From CAYMEV01 sp964389675 [NCBI: uncultured Candidatus Sumerlaeota bacterium] (GTDB taxonomy: Bacteria > CAYMEV01), in assembly GCA_964389675.1 (NCBI GenBank), contig CAYMEV010000008.1:62001-126000 (forward strand): a DNA stretch of 64,000 bases, in the 5' to 3' direction. The translations under genes and the position numbers were made by a program. The notes below the pieces were generated by a model. That model was given only the letters and a program-made list of their open reading frames with translations. It had not been told where the DNA came from and made no database searches. Of the stretch, positions 34,950 to 44,841 are shown in pieces; positions within the stretch are counted from its first letter, which is position 1; every line of letters begins with the position of its first letter.

Positions 34950-37460
34950 TTAAAACAGCCACTGAAGCCTTGTCTTATACTCATCCGTTGCAATACCCTC
35001 TGTTGATATGCACTCAAGTATGTATATGTATTTTCCGCCGTTCTTGACATGGTCGGTAAATGAATAGGCCTTCGGCTCTGATGATGTGCCCTGGCCCGCG
35101 ATAAGGGAATCATTCAGCTTCACCGGGCTGGGTGTCACAAACGGGCTTATTTTGTTTCCGCTTATTCTGTAGAGGTTGAAGCCAAGGTTATCTGTCTCTG
35201 TGACTGTTTCCCACTGTATATTCACTGTATTTCCCATCCCCTGGGCAGTAAAGTAACCAAGCTCGACGGGAAGAGGGATCTCTATCTCAGCTGTATTATT
35301 TGTAAGGTCCACATCTGTCGGTAGAACATCTGTAATCTCCACGGTTATAATATAGATCCTGGGGTCCATGGCTGCATCAGTAGCCCAGTTTATCATTACA
35401 TCGGTGTATTCCCCGGGCAGAATATCGGTAAATGCAACTGTGTCAATCAGCTGGAGGTCAACACCCGGCTGGAGGCTGTAGTAAAAATTGGCATTTCCGC
35501 CAGTAATTGGAGCATCACCCATATTATGGACCCTTGCAGTAACATCAACAATATCTCCTGGCAGGGGTGCTCCCGGAAGGAAGCTGATATCGCCTGCAGT
35601 GATACCTGCATCCGGGCTCTGGGCAACATCACAGCGCAGAAACTTGCTGCATGTTCCAGCAGCGTTATTGCCGCTGATCTTATATACAACTCCATCAAGG
35701 GCAGCGGCTGACAAACGATATGCCTCGGTTACATGAGGGGCTCCTGCACTTACCCAGGTGCCTGCATTAAAGTCATAGTAGACTGATTCATTATAAATCA
35801 TACCACCGCTTGCTCCCGCAACAATCCACAATTCATGCTCTCCAGCAAAAACATTATGGGCATACCCCATTCCCCACCATGTTACAGGAAGGGCGGGCAG
35901 GTCAGCATTCTCTGCATTCCATACACCTGTCGTAAAGTCATAGCACTGAGTGCTGGAAAGCTCATTACCGCTGCTCTCTACACCCCCTGCCACAGCAAGC
36001 ATCTTATGCCCTGAGACAGGATCGGTATATATATATGCAGCATGGAAGTCCCTCGCGGTTGTGAAGTCCGGAAGGGGTGCAAGCCATGCATTGCCGGCCG
36101 GGTCATATACATAAACGGCTGCAAGGTTTCCACCGCCTGGAATTGTAGCTCCGCCTGTCATGTAGAGGTAACCCGTGTCAGGGTCAGCAACCCAGGATGG
36201 TGCCCATATGCCGGTCAGAGCAGGAGCGGTGCCGGAAGGCGACTCATTTGCCCATACATTTGTATCCATATTATAGGACCACAGCCCTGCAAAGCCGGAG
36301 GTAGCATCTCCGTAGATATATGCCTTGTTTCCGTAAACACCGCAGGACCTGGCATAATTAGTCTGGAAAACAGAATCGGGAACAGTGGTCCATGTGTCTG
36401 TATCAGGGTCATAGTACTTGACGGAGTTTTCGGTTCCATAACCCGCAATCGACCAGATAAGCCCGTTATATACAGCAAGGGAATTATCCTGTCTTCCACT
36501 GTCCGGTTCTGTCGCAATATCATACCATCCCCCCCCCCAGGCTATCTCCTGGCTTACTGAAGCAGAATCAGTATATACACCAAATTCGGCTTCTATTGAA
36601 GCTGTGACGATCTCACCCTCGGCAAGCCAGCCGGCTGATGTAAGGGTTACAGCAAAGTCCTGGTCCACTCCGGTTCCAAGGTATATCTGGTCAGGGCCTG
36701 TTACGGTGCCGTAGCCTGAGGTGATCAAATAGCTCAGTGAAATGGTGCCGTCTGTGCCAGTATCATTCTCAAGGTTAAATACAAAATCCGTAGAAACACC
36801 GGGACAATCAACAACATCCTGATCTTCAGGAGTGATATATATATTTGGTACAAAGACAAAAGGAGGCACAACCGCCTGCGGATTTACCATCTCATCGCAC
36901 GGGAGCAATCCCGGAGGTGTATAGCCGTCATCACTGCACGGCCAGTGGGGTGTCCCGCCATAACCGTCACCATCATAGTACCATGATACATAAGCATCGC
37001 CTATGTTAGAACCGGGTGTGACATTCACCATATAATAGGCAGTGCAGTGGTCAGTACCGGACTGATACCTTGCATGCAGGATATCTACGGTATTTGCAGG
37101 AGTCTGTACAGTATAGGTCAATGTCCCCCAGCCTGCTCCGCTGTCACATATCGGAGTCCCTACAACTGAAACGCTGTTTACCACCCAGTCTGCAGGGAAC
37201 TGAAGCCATAGATCATAGACATACTCCCAGTCGGCAGTGAAGGTCTCAGCCCTGAATACCAGGTCATTGGCGACACCGGCAGTATAGCCTGTCTCACCCC
37301 CCGCGCTCGGGTCAAAAACAACGAATGAGCCGGAAAGCCCCTTTGGCTCTCCAAAGTCACAAAGCCCTGTTGTTACCTCTCCCGCCTCAGAAATCATAGC
37401 AGAAAAAGTCAGGGTCAACAGCATACAAACTGCAAACAAAATGGAAACAATCCTTTTCAT
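34950..37460 (-). CDS. Secreted Kelch-repeat / CARDB protein, paralogue 2
   Basis: An 836-residue exported protein with the same domain order as its neighbour at 32004-34502 and near-identical stretches (GLWSYNMDTNVW, ATIPGGGNLAAVYVYD, LGFNLYRISGNKISPF). A signal peptide (ILFAVCMLLTLTFSAMISEAG) precedes a strand-rich Cys domain, Kelch blades, a CARDB-like domain (SPDAGITAGDISFLPGAPLP) and the C-terminal fibronectin-like module. AAGGAG precedes the ATG. It arose with its neighbour by tandem duplication; divergence is greatest in the N-terminal and Ig-like regions, whereas blades and the C-terminus are conserved. Confidence 0.85.
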   Translation of the reverse strand: MKRIVSILFAVCMLLTLTFSAMISEAGEVTTGLCDFGEPKGLSGSFVVFDPSAGGETGYTAGVANDLVFRAETFTADWEYVYDLWLQFPADWVVNSVSVVGTPICDSGAGWGTLTYTVQTPANTVDILHARYQSGTDHCTAYYMVNVTPGSNIGDAYVSWYYDGDGYGGTPHWPCSDDGYTPPGLLPCDEMVNPQAVVPPFVFVPNIYITPEDQDVVDCPGVSTDFVFNLENDTGTDGTISLSYLITSGYGTVTGPDQIYLGTGVDQDFAVTLTSAGWLAEGEIVTASIEAEFGVYTDSASVSQEIAWGGGWYDIATEPDSGRQDNSLAVYNGLIWSIAGYGTENSVKYYDPDTDTWTTVPDSVFQTNYARSCGVYGNKAYIYGDATSGFAGLWSYNMDTNVWANESPSGTAPALTGIWAPSWVADPDTGYLYMTGGATIPGGGNLAAVYVYDPAGNAWLAPLPDFTTARDFHAAYIYTDPVSGHKMLAVAGGVESSGNELSSTQCYDFTTGVWNAENADLPALPVTWWGMGYAHNVFAGEHELWIVAGASGGMIYNESVYYDFNAGTWVSAGAPHVTEAYRLSAAALDGVVYKISGNNAAGTCSKFLRCDVAQSPDAGITAGDISFLPGAPLPGDIVDVTARVHNMGDAPITGGNANFYYSLQPGVDLQLIDTVAFTDILPGEYTDVMINWATDAAMDPRIYIITVEITDVLPTDVDLTNNTAEIEIPLPVELGYFTAQGMGNTVNIQWETVTETDNLGFNLYRISGNKISPFVTPSPVKLNDSLIAGQGTSSEPKAYSFTDHVKNGGKYIYILECISTEGIATDEYKTRLQWLF

Positions 37461-37983
37461 ACAAAATCTCCTTTTTTTAATTTCTCGCGAATTTATTATA
37501 AAACGGCATGATATGATCTTCCGGGGATATTATGCTTATATCTCTGTAATGAAAAGGCCCTTCTGCCAAGGATTACCCCTTTTTATAAAAAAAATGGATT
37601 AAATCATTTTAATTATTTCAGCTTCATAAGAAGATAATAACATAATGTAAAAATTATCTCCTTTTTTTAATAATAAGTCAAAATAAATTTATTTTTTTTG
37701 TAATTTTATTATTTTATGCTTTGGTAAAACCAGCAAAAGACATTATATCAGCACAGATCGCGTAATTAATTGCATATCCTTTATTTTCAACAAATTTATA
37801 CACAAATAAAGAAAGTGATCCCTGTTTTTGCCTGGATGATGCAAAATTTATTCACGCACTAATGCAGACATCAGCATTGTATCCCATGATATGCAGAAAT
37901 AAACCAATACCCGTGCTCCAGGCCTGAATGATCATAAGATTAACAGGAATCCGCTTTCCTTAATATCTATGCATGAGATTGCT
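37461..37983. other. Long AT-rich intergenic region without genes
   Basis: About 520 bases with homopolymeric A and T tracts and no supported reading frame. It should contain the promoter of the second Kelch gene. Near the right end the minus strand has a weak hairpin (AGGAA...TTCCT) that may end the exporter operon finishing at 37984. Nothing else recognisable. Confidence 0.55.
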
Positions 37984-39207
37984 TTACTCGCTTCTCAGGG
38001 CTACAATCGGGTCAAGCAGTGATGCTTTGTAGGCAGGATAAACACCGAAGAACATACCTACAAAAAAGGAAAAGAAGAAGGATACAACTATGGAAATCCA
38101 CGATATTGAAAGCACCCAGCCTGAAAAATAAACGAGCCCCCATGCTATGAGTATCCCTATGATGATCCCCAGTATCCCTCCTGCAGTTCCCAGTATGGAT
38201 GCCTCAATGATAAACTGAAGCATGATGTCCTTCCTTAATGCCCCCACAGACATTCTCAGGCCTATTTCCCTGGACCTTTCCTTTATTGCAATAAGCATGA
38301 TGGAAAGGACACCTATACCGCCTATAAGGAGGGATATCCCAGCAATACTGGTTATAAGCATGGTAAATGATTCCGATGTCTCTTTGTGTGCCTCTGCGAT
38401 CTCATCCTGGGTTACAACGGTAAAATCATCCTCCCTGTCCTGCATGACAAGCCGGTGATTATGCCTCAGCACATCCTCAATATCATCTATTACAGAAGCC
38501 TGCCCGCTGTTTTCAGAAAGCTGGATGTATATACTGCGCAGGTAATCCCTGTTAAATACCCTTCTGAATGCTGTATTTATCGGTATGAATATATAATTGT
38601 CCTGATCATTTCCCTCAACATCAGAACCCTTTTCCTTCAAACAGCCTATGACCTTAAACGGTATATTGCCCACCCTTATGGTCTCCCCTACAGGGTCCAG
38701 ATGCTCAAACAGCGCTTCTTTCACCGTATGGCCAAGGACAGCTACCCTGCTGTAGGATATATCCTCCTGGTATGAGAAGAAGCTTCCGCTTTCTATCTCA
38801 TAGTTCCGTATCTCTTTATATTCAGGTGATACTCCTACAACTGTAGTTCCCGTTGTTACATCCCTGTACTTTATATTAAACCCGCTGGTCTGATAAGGGG
38901 ATATGTTCTTTACTGCAGATATCTGCATATAAAGGCTCTCAACATCATCCAGTGAAAGGGTCCTTGGTGTCCTGCCGTAAAATCTTCTCCCGCCGTGCTC
39001 TACAGGCACTCCTGCATTGACTATCACCAGGTTCCTGCCCATATCGGATATCTTGTCAAGGATCTCCTTTTCTGCGCCCAGGCCTATTGAAACCATGACA
39101 ATGACGGCAGATACACCCACAATTATCCCTATAAGCGCCAGGACAGTCCTCATCTTATGCCCTGTCAGCTGTTTAGTGGATATTAAGATACTCTGGGCGA
39201 TCTTCAT
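37984..39207 (-). CDS. MacB-like ABC transporter permease (second of two)
   Basis: Inner-membrane subunit of 407 residues with MacB/FtsX topology: one N-terminal helix (MRTVLALIGIIVGVSAVIVM), a large periplasmic MacB_PCD domain (about 45-260), then three helices (SIAGISLLIGGIGVLSIML, SILGTAGGILGIIIGILIAW and a last one ending in FFGVYPAYKASLLDP). The sequence IKERSREIGLRMSVGALRKDI is the coupling helix region of the family. It differs clearly from the permease at 39212-40429, which ends four bases upstream, so the two are likely partners. ATG follows the preceding stop with little ribosome binding site, implying coupling. Confidence 0.87.
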   Translation of the reverse strand: MKIAQSILISTKQLTGHKMRTVLALIGIIVGVSAVIVMVSIGLGAEKEILDKISDMGRNLVIVNAGVPVEHGGRRFYGRTPRTLSLDDVESLYMQISAVKNISPYQTSGFNIKYRDVTTGTTVVGVSPEYKEIRNYEIESGSFFSYQEDISYSRVAVLGHTVKEALFEHLDPVGETIRVGNIPFKVIGCLKEKGSDVEGNDQDNYIFIPINTAFRRVFNRDYLRSIYIQLSENSGQASVIDDIEDVLRHNHRLVMQDREDDFTVVTQDEIAEAHKETSESFTMLITSIAGISLLIGGIGVLSIMLIAIKERSREIGLRMSVGALRKDIMLQFIIEASILGTAGGILGIIIGILIAWGLVYFSGWVLSISWISIVVSFFFSFFVGMFFGVYPAYKASLLDPIVALRSE

Positions 39208-39211
39208 TCTT

Positions 39212-40429
39212 TTATGATCTCAGCGCTTCTATCGGAGACATTCTGGAAGCTCTTACCGCCGGGTGTATCCCGGAAAGTATGCCTACAATTATGGAAAACC
39301 CAAGGCCTATTGCTATACCCTCCCATGATATGGAAACCGGCGTCTTTCCAAACTGCTTGAATAGAAATGCACCAAGTATGCCCAGCAGGACCCCGATAAA
39401 TCCGCCGCTAACGGTAACAGCAACAGTCTCGAAAAGGAACTGGTACAGAATATCGATCTTCCTTGCCCCTACTGATTTCCTCAGGCCTATCTCAAATTTT
39501 CTCTCATTTACGGATATAAGCATTATATTGGCAACCACGACGCCGCCGGCAACCAGTGATATTCCGGCCACAATTATAAGAAGAACATTGAAGGTCCCTG
39601 AGATGTGCTCAGAGAATGCAAGGACTTCAGTAGGCGTAATAATTGAAAAATCATCCTCATCCCCGTCCATGATCCCGTGGTTTTCCCTTATAACCTCCTT
39701 TATCTCCTCTGCTGTCTCATAAAGGTGTTTGCTGTCTGTTACCTGTATCCTTATGCCGTCAATAGTCTCAACATTGGCTACCCTTCGCAAATAGGTGTTC
39801 AATGGAATTATCACGGTATTTCCCATGTCCCTGCCCCCGGCGCTCTGGCCCATGTCAGCAAGGACACCCTTGACCTCAAAGGGCACATTCTCTATCTTTA
39901 TTGTCTTGCCTATAGGGTCTTCACCGGGAAAGAACTCATTAAAAACAGTTGGCCCTATTACCACAACCCTTGCAAGCCTCTCATTATCAAGCCTGGTAAT
40001 AAAGTCCCCCTTTTCAAGGTCCCATTCCCACATTCCTATAAAGTCCTCAGTAACGGCTGAGAGCATTGACCTTAAGTATTTATCCTCAAACCTTATATCA
40101 GCCCCCCATCTCATGCTCATAGGAGCAACAAAATTTATATTGCCAACCTTCTGCTCTATGGCAAGAGCATCATCCAGCTTCAGTGAAGATACAGGCCTTC
40201 CCCTGGGACCGCTTCCGGGAGCCCTCATTGCCATCCCGAATACATTTATTGCATCTGTCCCGAACCTTTCAACCCTCTCCATTACTTCAGCCTTTGACCC
40301 GAGCGCCATTGATACAATAATGGTAACAGCGGTAATACCTATAACTATCCCTATCATCATGAGAAAGCTTCGAAGCTTGTTTTTCCCAAGCGCATTGAAT
40401 GCAACTACCATGGACCTAAGCTTTTTCAT
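39212..40429 (-). CDS. MacB-like ABC transporter permease (first of two)
   Basis: A 405-residue FtsX/MacB-type permease: N-terminal helix (LRSFLMMIGIVIGITAVTII), periplasmic domain, three C-terminal helices, and the cytoplasmic motif VNERKFEIGLRKSVGARKID that contacts the ATPase. It ends SGIHPAVRASRMSPIEALR, the standard family tail. GGGGGAAG precedes its ATG, which lies inside the ATPase gene (14-base overlap). Works with the ATPase at 40416-41168 and the fusion/outer-membrane proteins encoded upstream to drive export or extraction of a substrate across the envelope. Confidence 0.87.
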   Translation of the reverse strand: MKKLRSMVVAFNALGKNKLRSFLMMIGIVIGITAVTIIVSMALGSKAEVMERVERFGTDAINVFGMAMRAPGSGPRGRPVSSLKLDDALAIEQKVGNINFVAPMSMRWGADIRFEDKYLRSMLSAVTEDFIGMWEWDLEKGDFITRLDNERLARVVVIGPTVFNEFFPGEDPIGKTIKIENVPFEVKGVLADMGQSAGGRDMGNTVIIPLNTYLRRVANVETIDGIRIQVTDSKHLYETAEEIKEVIRENHGIMDGDEDDFSIITPTEVLAFSEHISGTFNVLLIIVAGISLVAGGVVVANIMLISVNERKFEIGLRKSVGARKIDILYQFLFETVAVTVSGGFIGVLLGILGAFLFKQFGKTPVSISWEGIAIGLGFSIIVGILSGIHPAVRASRMSPIEALRS

Positions 40430-41168
40430 TTTCGCTTCCCCCCTTTTTCAGCCTTTCAAGCTCAGCACCGCTGTCCCTGACATTATTGTTTATCCTGTCA
40501 TTTATGATCTTTCCGTCGGCAAACTCAAGTATCCTGTTTGTCTGCTCTGCAATTGATGCTTCATGCGTTACTATAACTATTGTCCTTCCCTTCCTGTTTA
40601 GTTTCTGAAGAATATTCATGATCTCATAGCTTGAAACTGTGTCCAGGTTTCCTGTAGGTTCATCAGCGAATATTATCTCAGGGTCGTTGACCAGCGCCCT
40701 TGCAATGGCCACTCTCTGCTGCTGGCCACCGGAGAGCTGATTGGGATGATAGGTTACCCTGTCAAGCAGTCCGACCTCTTTTAATGCCTCCAGGGCAATA
40801 TGCTTTATATTGCGTGCATCAGAGTATAGAAGGGGAAGCTCCACATTCTCCAGGGATGTTGTCCTGGGCAGAAGGTTGAAGCTCTGGAAGACAAAGCCTA
40901 TTTTCTTATTCCTTATCCTTGCCAGCTGATCATCATCAAGCGATACAACATCCTCCCCGTCAAGCAGAAATGACCCTTTATCAGGCTTGTCCAGGCATCC
41001 AAGTATATTCATCAGGGTGGACTTGCCGGAGCCTGAGGCCCCCATAATTGAAACAAACTCACCCTTCCCTATTGTAAGGCTGATATCATTTACGGCTATA
41101 ACCTCTGTTGTCATCCCCTCATTATATATCTTATAAAGATTGCTTGCTTTTATCATTTCCGTTTCCAT
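40416..41168 (-). CDS. ABC transporter ATP-binding protein (MacB/LolD type)
   Basis: Cytoplasmic ATPase of 250 residues. Walker [10 protein letters not shown] (about 43-51), Q-loop VFQSFNLLP, signature [15 protein letters not shown], Walker [13 protein letters not shown] and switch histidine VTHEA are all present. The sequence class is the LolD/MacB/FtsE group that energises FtsX-like permeases. A C-terminal extension of about 20 polar residues follows the core. AAGGAGC precedes the ATG. In E. coli MacB this domain is fused to the permease; here it is separate and serves two permeases. Confidence 0.92.
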   Translation of the reverse strand: METEMIKASNLYKIYNEGMTTEVIAVNDISLTIGKGEFVSIMGASGSGKSTLMNILGCLDKPDKGSFLLDGEDVVSLDDDQLARIRNKKIGFVFQSFNLLPRTTSLENVELPLLYSDARNIKHIALEALKEVGLLDRVTYHPNQLSGGQQQRVAIARALVNDPEIIFADEPTGNLDTVSSYEIMNILQKLNRKGRTIVIVTHEASIAEQTNRILEFADGKIINDRINNNVRDSGAELERLKKGGSENEKA

Positions 41169-41188
41169 TGTATAAGCTCCTTATTTTA

Positions 41189-42259
41189 TTAAGATTCCAC
41201 GTTCACATCGGATGTTATTATCTTCTCGCCTGCCCTCAGGCCGTTTTTTATCTGTGTATTGCCATCATCAACTATTCCTATTTCGACTGTCTTTTTTACA
41301 GGCTTTCCGCCTTCAAGCACCCAAACGAACCATTGGCCCTTCTCTCTTCTTAAGGCCCTCGACGGGACAACTATACTGTCAGGAAGCCTCTCAAGGTATA
41401 TTGTCACACTGGTAGTCATTTCAGGCCTTAGTATCTTCTCCTGCATATCCTTAATAGCTATAAGGGCTATATAATTGACCACATTGTCCCTGATCTCTGC
41501 CTTGGGATAAATAGCCTTCACCTCTCCCTCGAAATCAATGGCAGGATATGTATCGACAGTAAATGTAGCTTCCAGCCCCTCGCTTATCCTTCCAATATCG
41601 GTCTCATCAATATAGGCCGCTATCTCAAGCCTGTCGAAATCAATTATATTTACAAATGTTGGGGCTGAAAGGCTTGCTGCTACTGTTTCCCCCTCCTGTG
41701 TGGATACAGAAGCAATGATGCCCGATATCGTAGCATATATCCTGGTATAGCTCTGCTGTATCCTTGCATTCTCATAGTTTGCCTCTGCCTGCTTCAGGTT
41801 TGCTACTGCTACATCATAGCTGTTTTTGGCCTGGTCCAGAGCCTGCTTTGAGATAAAGTTCTTTTCATACAGGTTTCTCTGCCTCTCAAGGTTCAGCTCT
41901 GCATACTCAAGGTCAGCCCTTGCCTTTTCAAGGGATGCAAGGTTCTGTGCTATCTTTACCTTCAGCTCGGTATCGTCAAGTTCCGCTATAAGCTGCCCTT
42001 TCTCGACATAATCGCCTATCCCTACATTCAGTGTCTTTACAATTCCGGATACCCTTGATCCGACCTTCACTTCAGCACCTACCATAGGCTGGATCTCTCC
42101 CAGGCACATCACTTTCGGGGAGATATCCTTCTTTTCAGCCGTGACGGTCTTGATCTCTTCAGCTTTCTGGTCACCTGCCTCAAAAGGATAGGTCTTTGTA
42201 AGATAAAGGACCAGTACTACCAGTCCCAGTATGATAAGTAATATAAAGAATTTCTTCAC
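41189..42259 (-). CDS. Membrane-fusion protein (HlyD/MacA-like periplasmic adaptor)
   Basis: Periplasmic adaptor of 356 residues bridging the inner-membrane ABC permeases and the TolC-like channel. An N-terminal anchor (FFILLIILGLVVLVLYL) is followed by the barrel-sandwich halves (VKVGSRVSGIVKTLNVGIGDYVEKG and the matching YARISGIIASVSTQEG type segment), a coiled-coil hairpin (about 105-165, ASLEKARADLEYAELNLERQ) and beta-barrel domains. Start is GTG at 42259 with GAGAGG upstream. Fifty-one bases separate it from the tolC-like gene. Confidence 0.88.
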   Translation of the reverse strand: MKKFFILLIILGLVVLVLYLTKTYPFEAGDQKAEEIKTVTAEKKDISPKVMCLGEIQPMVGAEVKVGSRVSGIVKTLNVGIGDYVEKGQLIAELDDTELKVKIAQNLASLEKARADLEYAELNLERQRNLYEKNFISKQALDQAKNSYDVAVANLKQAEANYENARIQQSYTRIYATISGIIASVSTQEGETVAASLSAPTFVNIIDFDRLEIAAYIDETDIGRISEGLEATFTVDTYPAIDFEGEVKAIYPKAEIRDNVVNYIALIAIKDMQEKILRPEMTTSVTIYLERLPDSIVVPSRALRREKGQWFVWVLEGGKPVKKTVEIGIVDDGNTQIKNGLRAGEKIITSDVNVES

Positions 42260-42310
42260 TGCGTTTTCCTCTCTATAACAATTATTTTTTTATCAGCTAA
42301 AATATTCATT

Positions 42311-43591
42311 CTATTGCCCCAGCTCCCGGCCAAGCACTTTCTCAAGGTTTGCAAACGATATCCTGTAATCGGCAAGGCTCTGTATATACCTGTTTTCTGC
42401 AGATACCAGGCTGGTCTGTGCATCGACCAGCTCAATAATGGAGTGTGTCCCCTCCTTATAGCCCTCCCTGGCAATGTCAAGGCTCATCCGGGCATTCTGC
42501 AGATATATCCTGCTGTTCTCAATTACGTCCCTCTGCCTGTTAAAGTCATTAAATGCCTGGAAAAGGGAAAGCCTTATCTGATTTAACAGCTCCTCCTTCT
42601 GGTAAGCAAGGTCTTTCAATGCTATCTTTTCCTGAAGGACTGCAGATTTTGTCGCACCCCCGGAAAAAATAGACATGCTCAGCCCGAACCCGAAGTTCCA
42701 GCTGTCTTCCATATCTGATATTCTGCTCCCTCCATAATTATACCCGGCATCAAATGAAAGTGATGGCAGGTAATCCGCCTGGCTCATCTTTATCATTGTC
42801 TTCTGTATCTCTATCTGGTTTTCCAGCCTTTTTATCTCAGGCCTGTTTTTCACTGCTGTTTCAAGCAGTTCTTCATAACTGCCCGTATCAGCATATGAAA
42901 TATCCTCAAGGTTGTCCACTATCTCAATATCCTCGCCCGGAGGCATCCCCAGCAGATTATTAAGCAAAGCCTTTGCATTCCTGTATGAATTTTCTGCATT
43001 GATGAGATTGAGCCTTGCATCTGAAAGCTCCACCTCTATTTTAAGCACATCGGAGATAATTGCAACACCTGCCTCAAGCTTTGTCTTTGCGAGGTCAAGG
43101 TAGGTCTCTGACCTTTCCACGTTCTTTTCAGCCGCTATCTGACTATGCTTTGCCTGAAGAAGAGAATAGTAGGCATCCTTTATACTGTATATCAGATCCT
43201 GCAGCTCCGAATCATAGCTGTACTCCGATGTCTTTATGTTCATTCCGGCAATCTCGTTCTGATTCCTGATATTTCCTCCCTGGTAAATGGTATACCTTGT
43301 GCTGATCCCAGCGCTGTAACTGTTGAAAATCCCGTCATCATCATCAGACCCGGAAGAGCTTTTCCTTGCCGAGGCACTCATGGAAAGGCTTGGAAAGTAC
43401 TGAGCCCTTGCCTCATTAAGCTTCTCAATGCTTCCCTCCACCGCAAGGTATGAGGATCTAAGTGATGGATTGTTCTGTATGGCCAGCCCGATGCAGTCAG
43501 AAATGTCAAGAATCTCCGCTTTTTCCCCGGAATAACCGTAAAAACCGATAACCGTAATAAAAAGAATAACTAATATATATCTTATGTTCAA
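42311..43591 (-). CDS. TolC-family outer-membrane efflux protein
   Basis: Outer-membrane channel of 426 residues with signal peptide (YILVILFITVIGFYGYSG) and two OEP repeats. Typical segments are IQNNPSLRSSYLAVEGSIEKL, ARAQYFPSLSMSAS in the first half and NRPEIKRLENQIEIQ, ADYLPSLSFDAGYNYG in the second. Length is at the short end for TolC proteins. The start is a TTG at 43591 with AGGAGG ten bases upstream. It is the first gene of a five-gene tripartite exporter operon (TolC, adaptor, ATPase, two permeases). Confidence 0.9.
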   Translation of the reverse strand: MNIRYILVILFITVIGFYGYSGEKAEILDISDCIGLAIQNNPSLRSSYLAVEGSIEKLNEARAQYFPSLSMSASARKSSSGSDDDDGIFNSYSAGISTRYTIYQGGNIRNQNEIAGMNIKTSEYSYDSELQDLIYSIKDAYYSLLQAKHSQIAAEKNVERSETYLDLAKTKLEAGVAIISDVLKIEVELSDARLNLINAENSYRNAKALLNNLLGMPPGEDIEIVDNLEDISYADTGSYEELLETAVKNRPEIKRLENQIEIQKTMIKMSQADYLPSLSFDAGYNYGGSRISDMEDSWNFGFGLSMSIFSGGATKSAVLQEKIALKDLAYQKEELLNQIRLSLFQAFNDFNRQRDVIENSRIYLQNARMSLDIAREGYKEGTHSIIELVDAQTSLVSAENRYIQSLADYRISFANLEKVLGRELGQ

Positions 43592-43613
43592 GAGAACCGA
43601 TCCTCCTAAAAAA

Positions 43614-43636
43614 ATACTATATTGAAACAGTAGTAT
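43614..43636. promoter_or_regulatory. Inverted repeat upstream of the exporter operon
   Basis: ATACTA (43614-43619) and TAGTAT (43631-43636) form an imperfectly spaced palindrome between the TolC start and its presumed promoter; on the minus strand it contains TATACT, a -10-like hexamer. A repressor site controlling the exporter is possible, but no repressor gene is adjacent. Confidence 0.35.
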
Positions 43637-43691
43637 ATAGACTTTCCCTAATACGAAAAGGTTTAAAAAAAGTATGAAATTTTAATATTTT

Positions 43692-43700
43692 TGCTATAAT
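43692..43700 (+). promoter_or_regulatory. Extended -10 promoter of the GNAT gene
   Basis: TTGCTATAAT ends at 43700 and contains TGN-TATAAT, an extended -10 element that can act without a good -35. Transcription near 43706 gives an 86-base leader to the ATG at 43792. Confidence 0.4.
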
Positions 43701-43791
43701 AGATGCTCATTATGAATATTTATTATAAAAATCTTCTATCAGGCCGGTACATTGCCATAAGCCGCTATTTCATAAAGAGATCATCCCTGTC

Positions 43792-44664
43792 ATGAACAGC
43801 ATGGACTTTGTCACAGATTACAGCAATGATGATACGCTCAGGAAAAGCTTCAACAGCCTTGCAAAACTGATCTTCAGCATAGATTTTGAACAGTGGCATG
43901 AACTTGGCTTCTGGACAGAAAGCTATAAAACCTTCTCCTATGCAGATTCAGGAAAAATAATAGCCAATGTATCAGCAAACACTATAAGTGCATTAATTAA
44001 TAACAAAAAATACAAAGCAACCCAGATAGGCACTGTAATGACCCACCCTGACTACAGAAAGAAAGGCCTGGCAAAGGCCCTGATGCAAAAGGCCCTCTCT
44101 CTCCATGAAAGATCAGCTGACATCATCTATCTTTTCCCTGAGGATGAAGCAGTTGAATTCTATAAAAAGCTTGGATTTTCAGAAACAAGGGACTCCCTGT
44201 TCACACTCAGCATAAATAAAACCGGCATTCCTGCATCTCCCCCCAAAAAGCTCTCCGTAAAGGACAAAAAAAACCAGGCAATAATAAAAGATATATACTC
44301 CAGAAGGCATTATTCACCGACCTTTGACATCACAGACTCATTTCACATTCTCACATGGTATCTCTGCGGCTTTTTCAAAAACTATGCCTTTTATATAAAG
44401 AGCCTTGATACTGTAGTAATCTGTGCCAAAAAAAACGGCATCCTTGACATATTTGCAGTCCTGTCGCCTGCAAGGCCCAGCCTTTCAGAGATCCTCAGCC
44501 ATATCAATACCAGCTCTGTAACATCTCTCAGGCTCCACTTCACCCCTGATTTTTCAGATCTTAATATAAGCGATTTCAATACCAGCCCGAATATGATCAT
44601 ATTCTACAGAGGCAATATCAGATTCCCTGACAAATTTGCCCACCCCGTGATCTCACAGGCTTAA
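43792..44664 (+). CDS. GNAT-family N-acetyltransferase
   Basis: A 290-residue acetyltransferase. The N-terminal half is a complete GNAT fold; the acetyl-CoA pyrophosphate-binding motif is TQIGTVMTHPDYRKKGLAKALM, with the later EFYKKLGFSE segment typical of motif B. Residues about 150-290 form a second domain without clear motifs, possibly a degenerate GNAT copy or SCP2-like domain as in Eis-type enzymes. Substrate is not predictable. It is divergent from the exporter operon, which might suggest joint control, but there is no direct evidence. Confidence 0.8.
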   Translation: MNSMDFVTDYSNDDTLRKSFNSLAKLIFSIDFEQWHELGFWTESYKTFSYADSGKIIANVSANTISALINNKKYKATQIGTVMTHPDYRKKGLAKALMQKALSLHERSADIIYLFPEDEAVEFYKKLGFSETRDSLFTLSINKTGIPASPPKKLSVKDKKNQAIIKDIYSRRHYSPTFDITDSFHILTWYLCGFFKNYAFYIKSLDTVVICAKKNGILDIFAVLSPARPSLSEILSHINTSSVTSLRLHFTPDFSDLNISDFNTSPNMIIFYRGNIRFPDKFAHPVISQA

Positions 44665-44841
44665 ATGATTATCACTGCCCTTACGGCCCTGATGCCCCTA
44701 AGTAATATTAAACTGCTATACATTATAATTCCCATACATTTATCACTATTAAGTATATAATTAATTAAATATCCCGCACATAAAATTTTTATTTGCAAAA
44801 ATCCCCTGCTCCTGTAAAATATTATAAAAAGGAGAATAGAT

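Noticed and set aside
34785-35006. 73-codon plus-strand ORF
   Set aside because: It crosses the strong terminator of the Kelch gene and runs into the Kelch coding region; no ribosome binding site.
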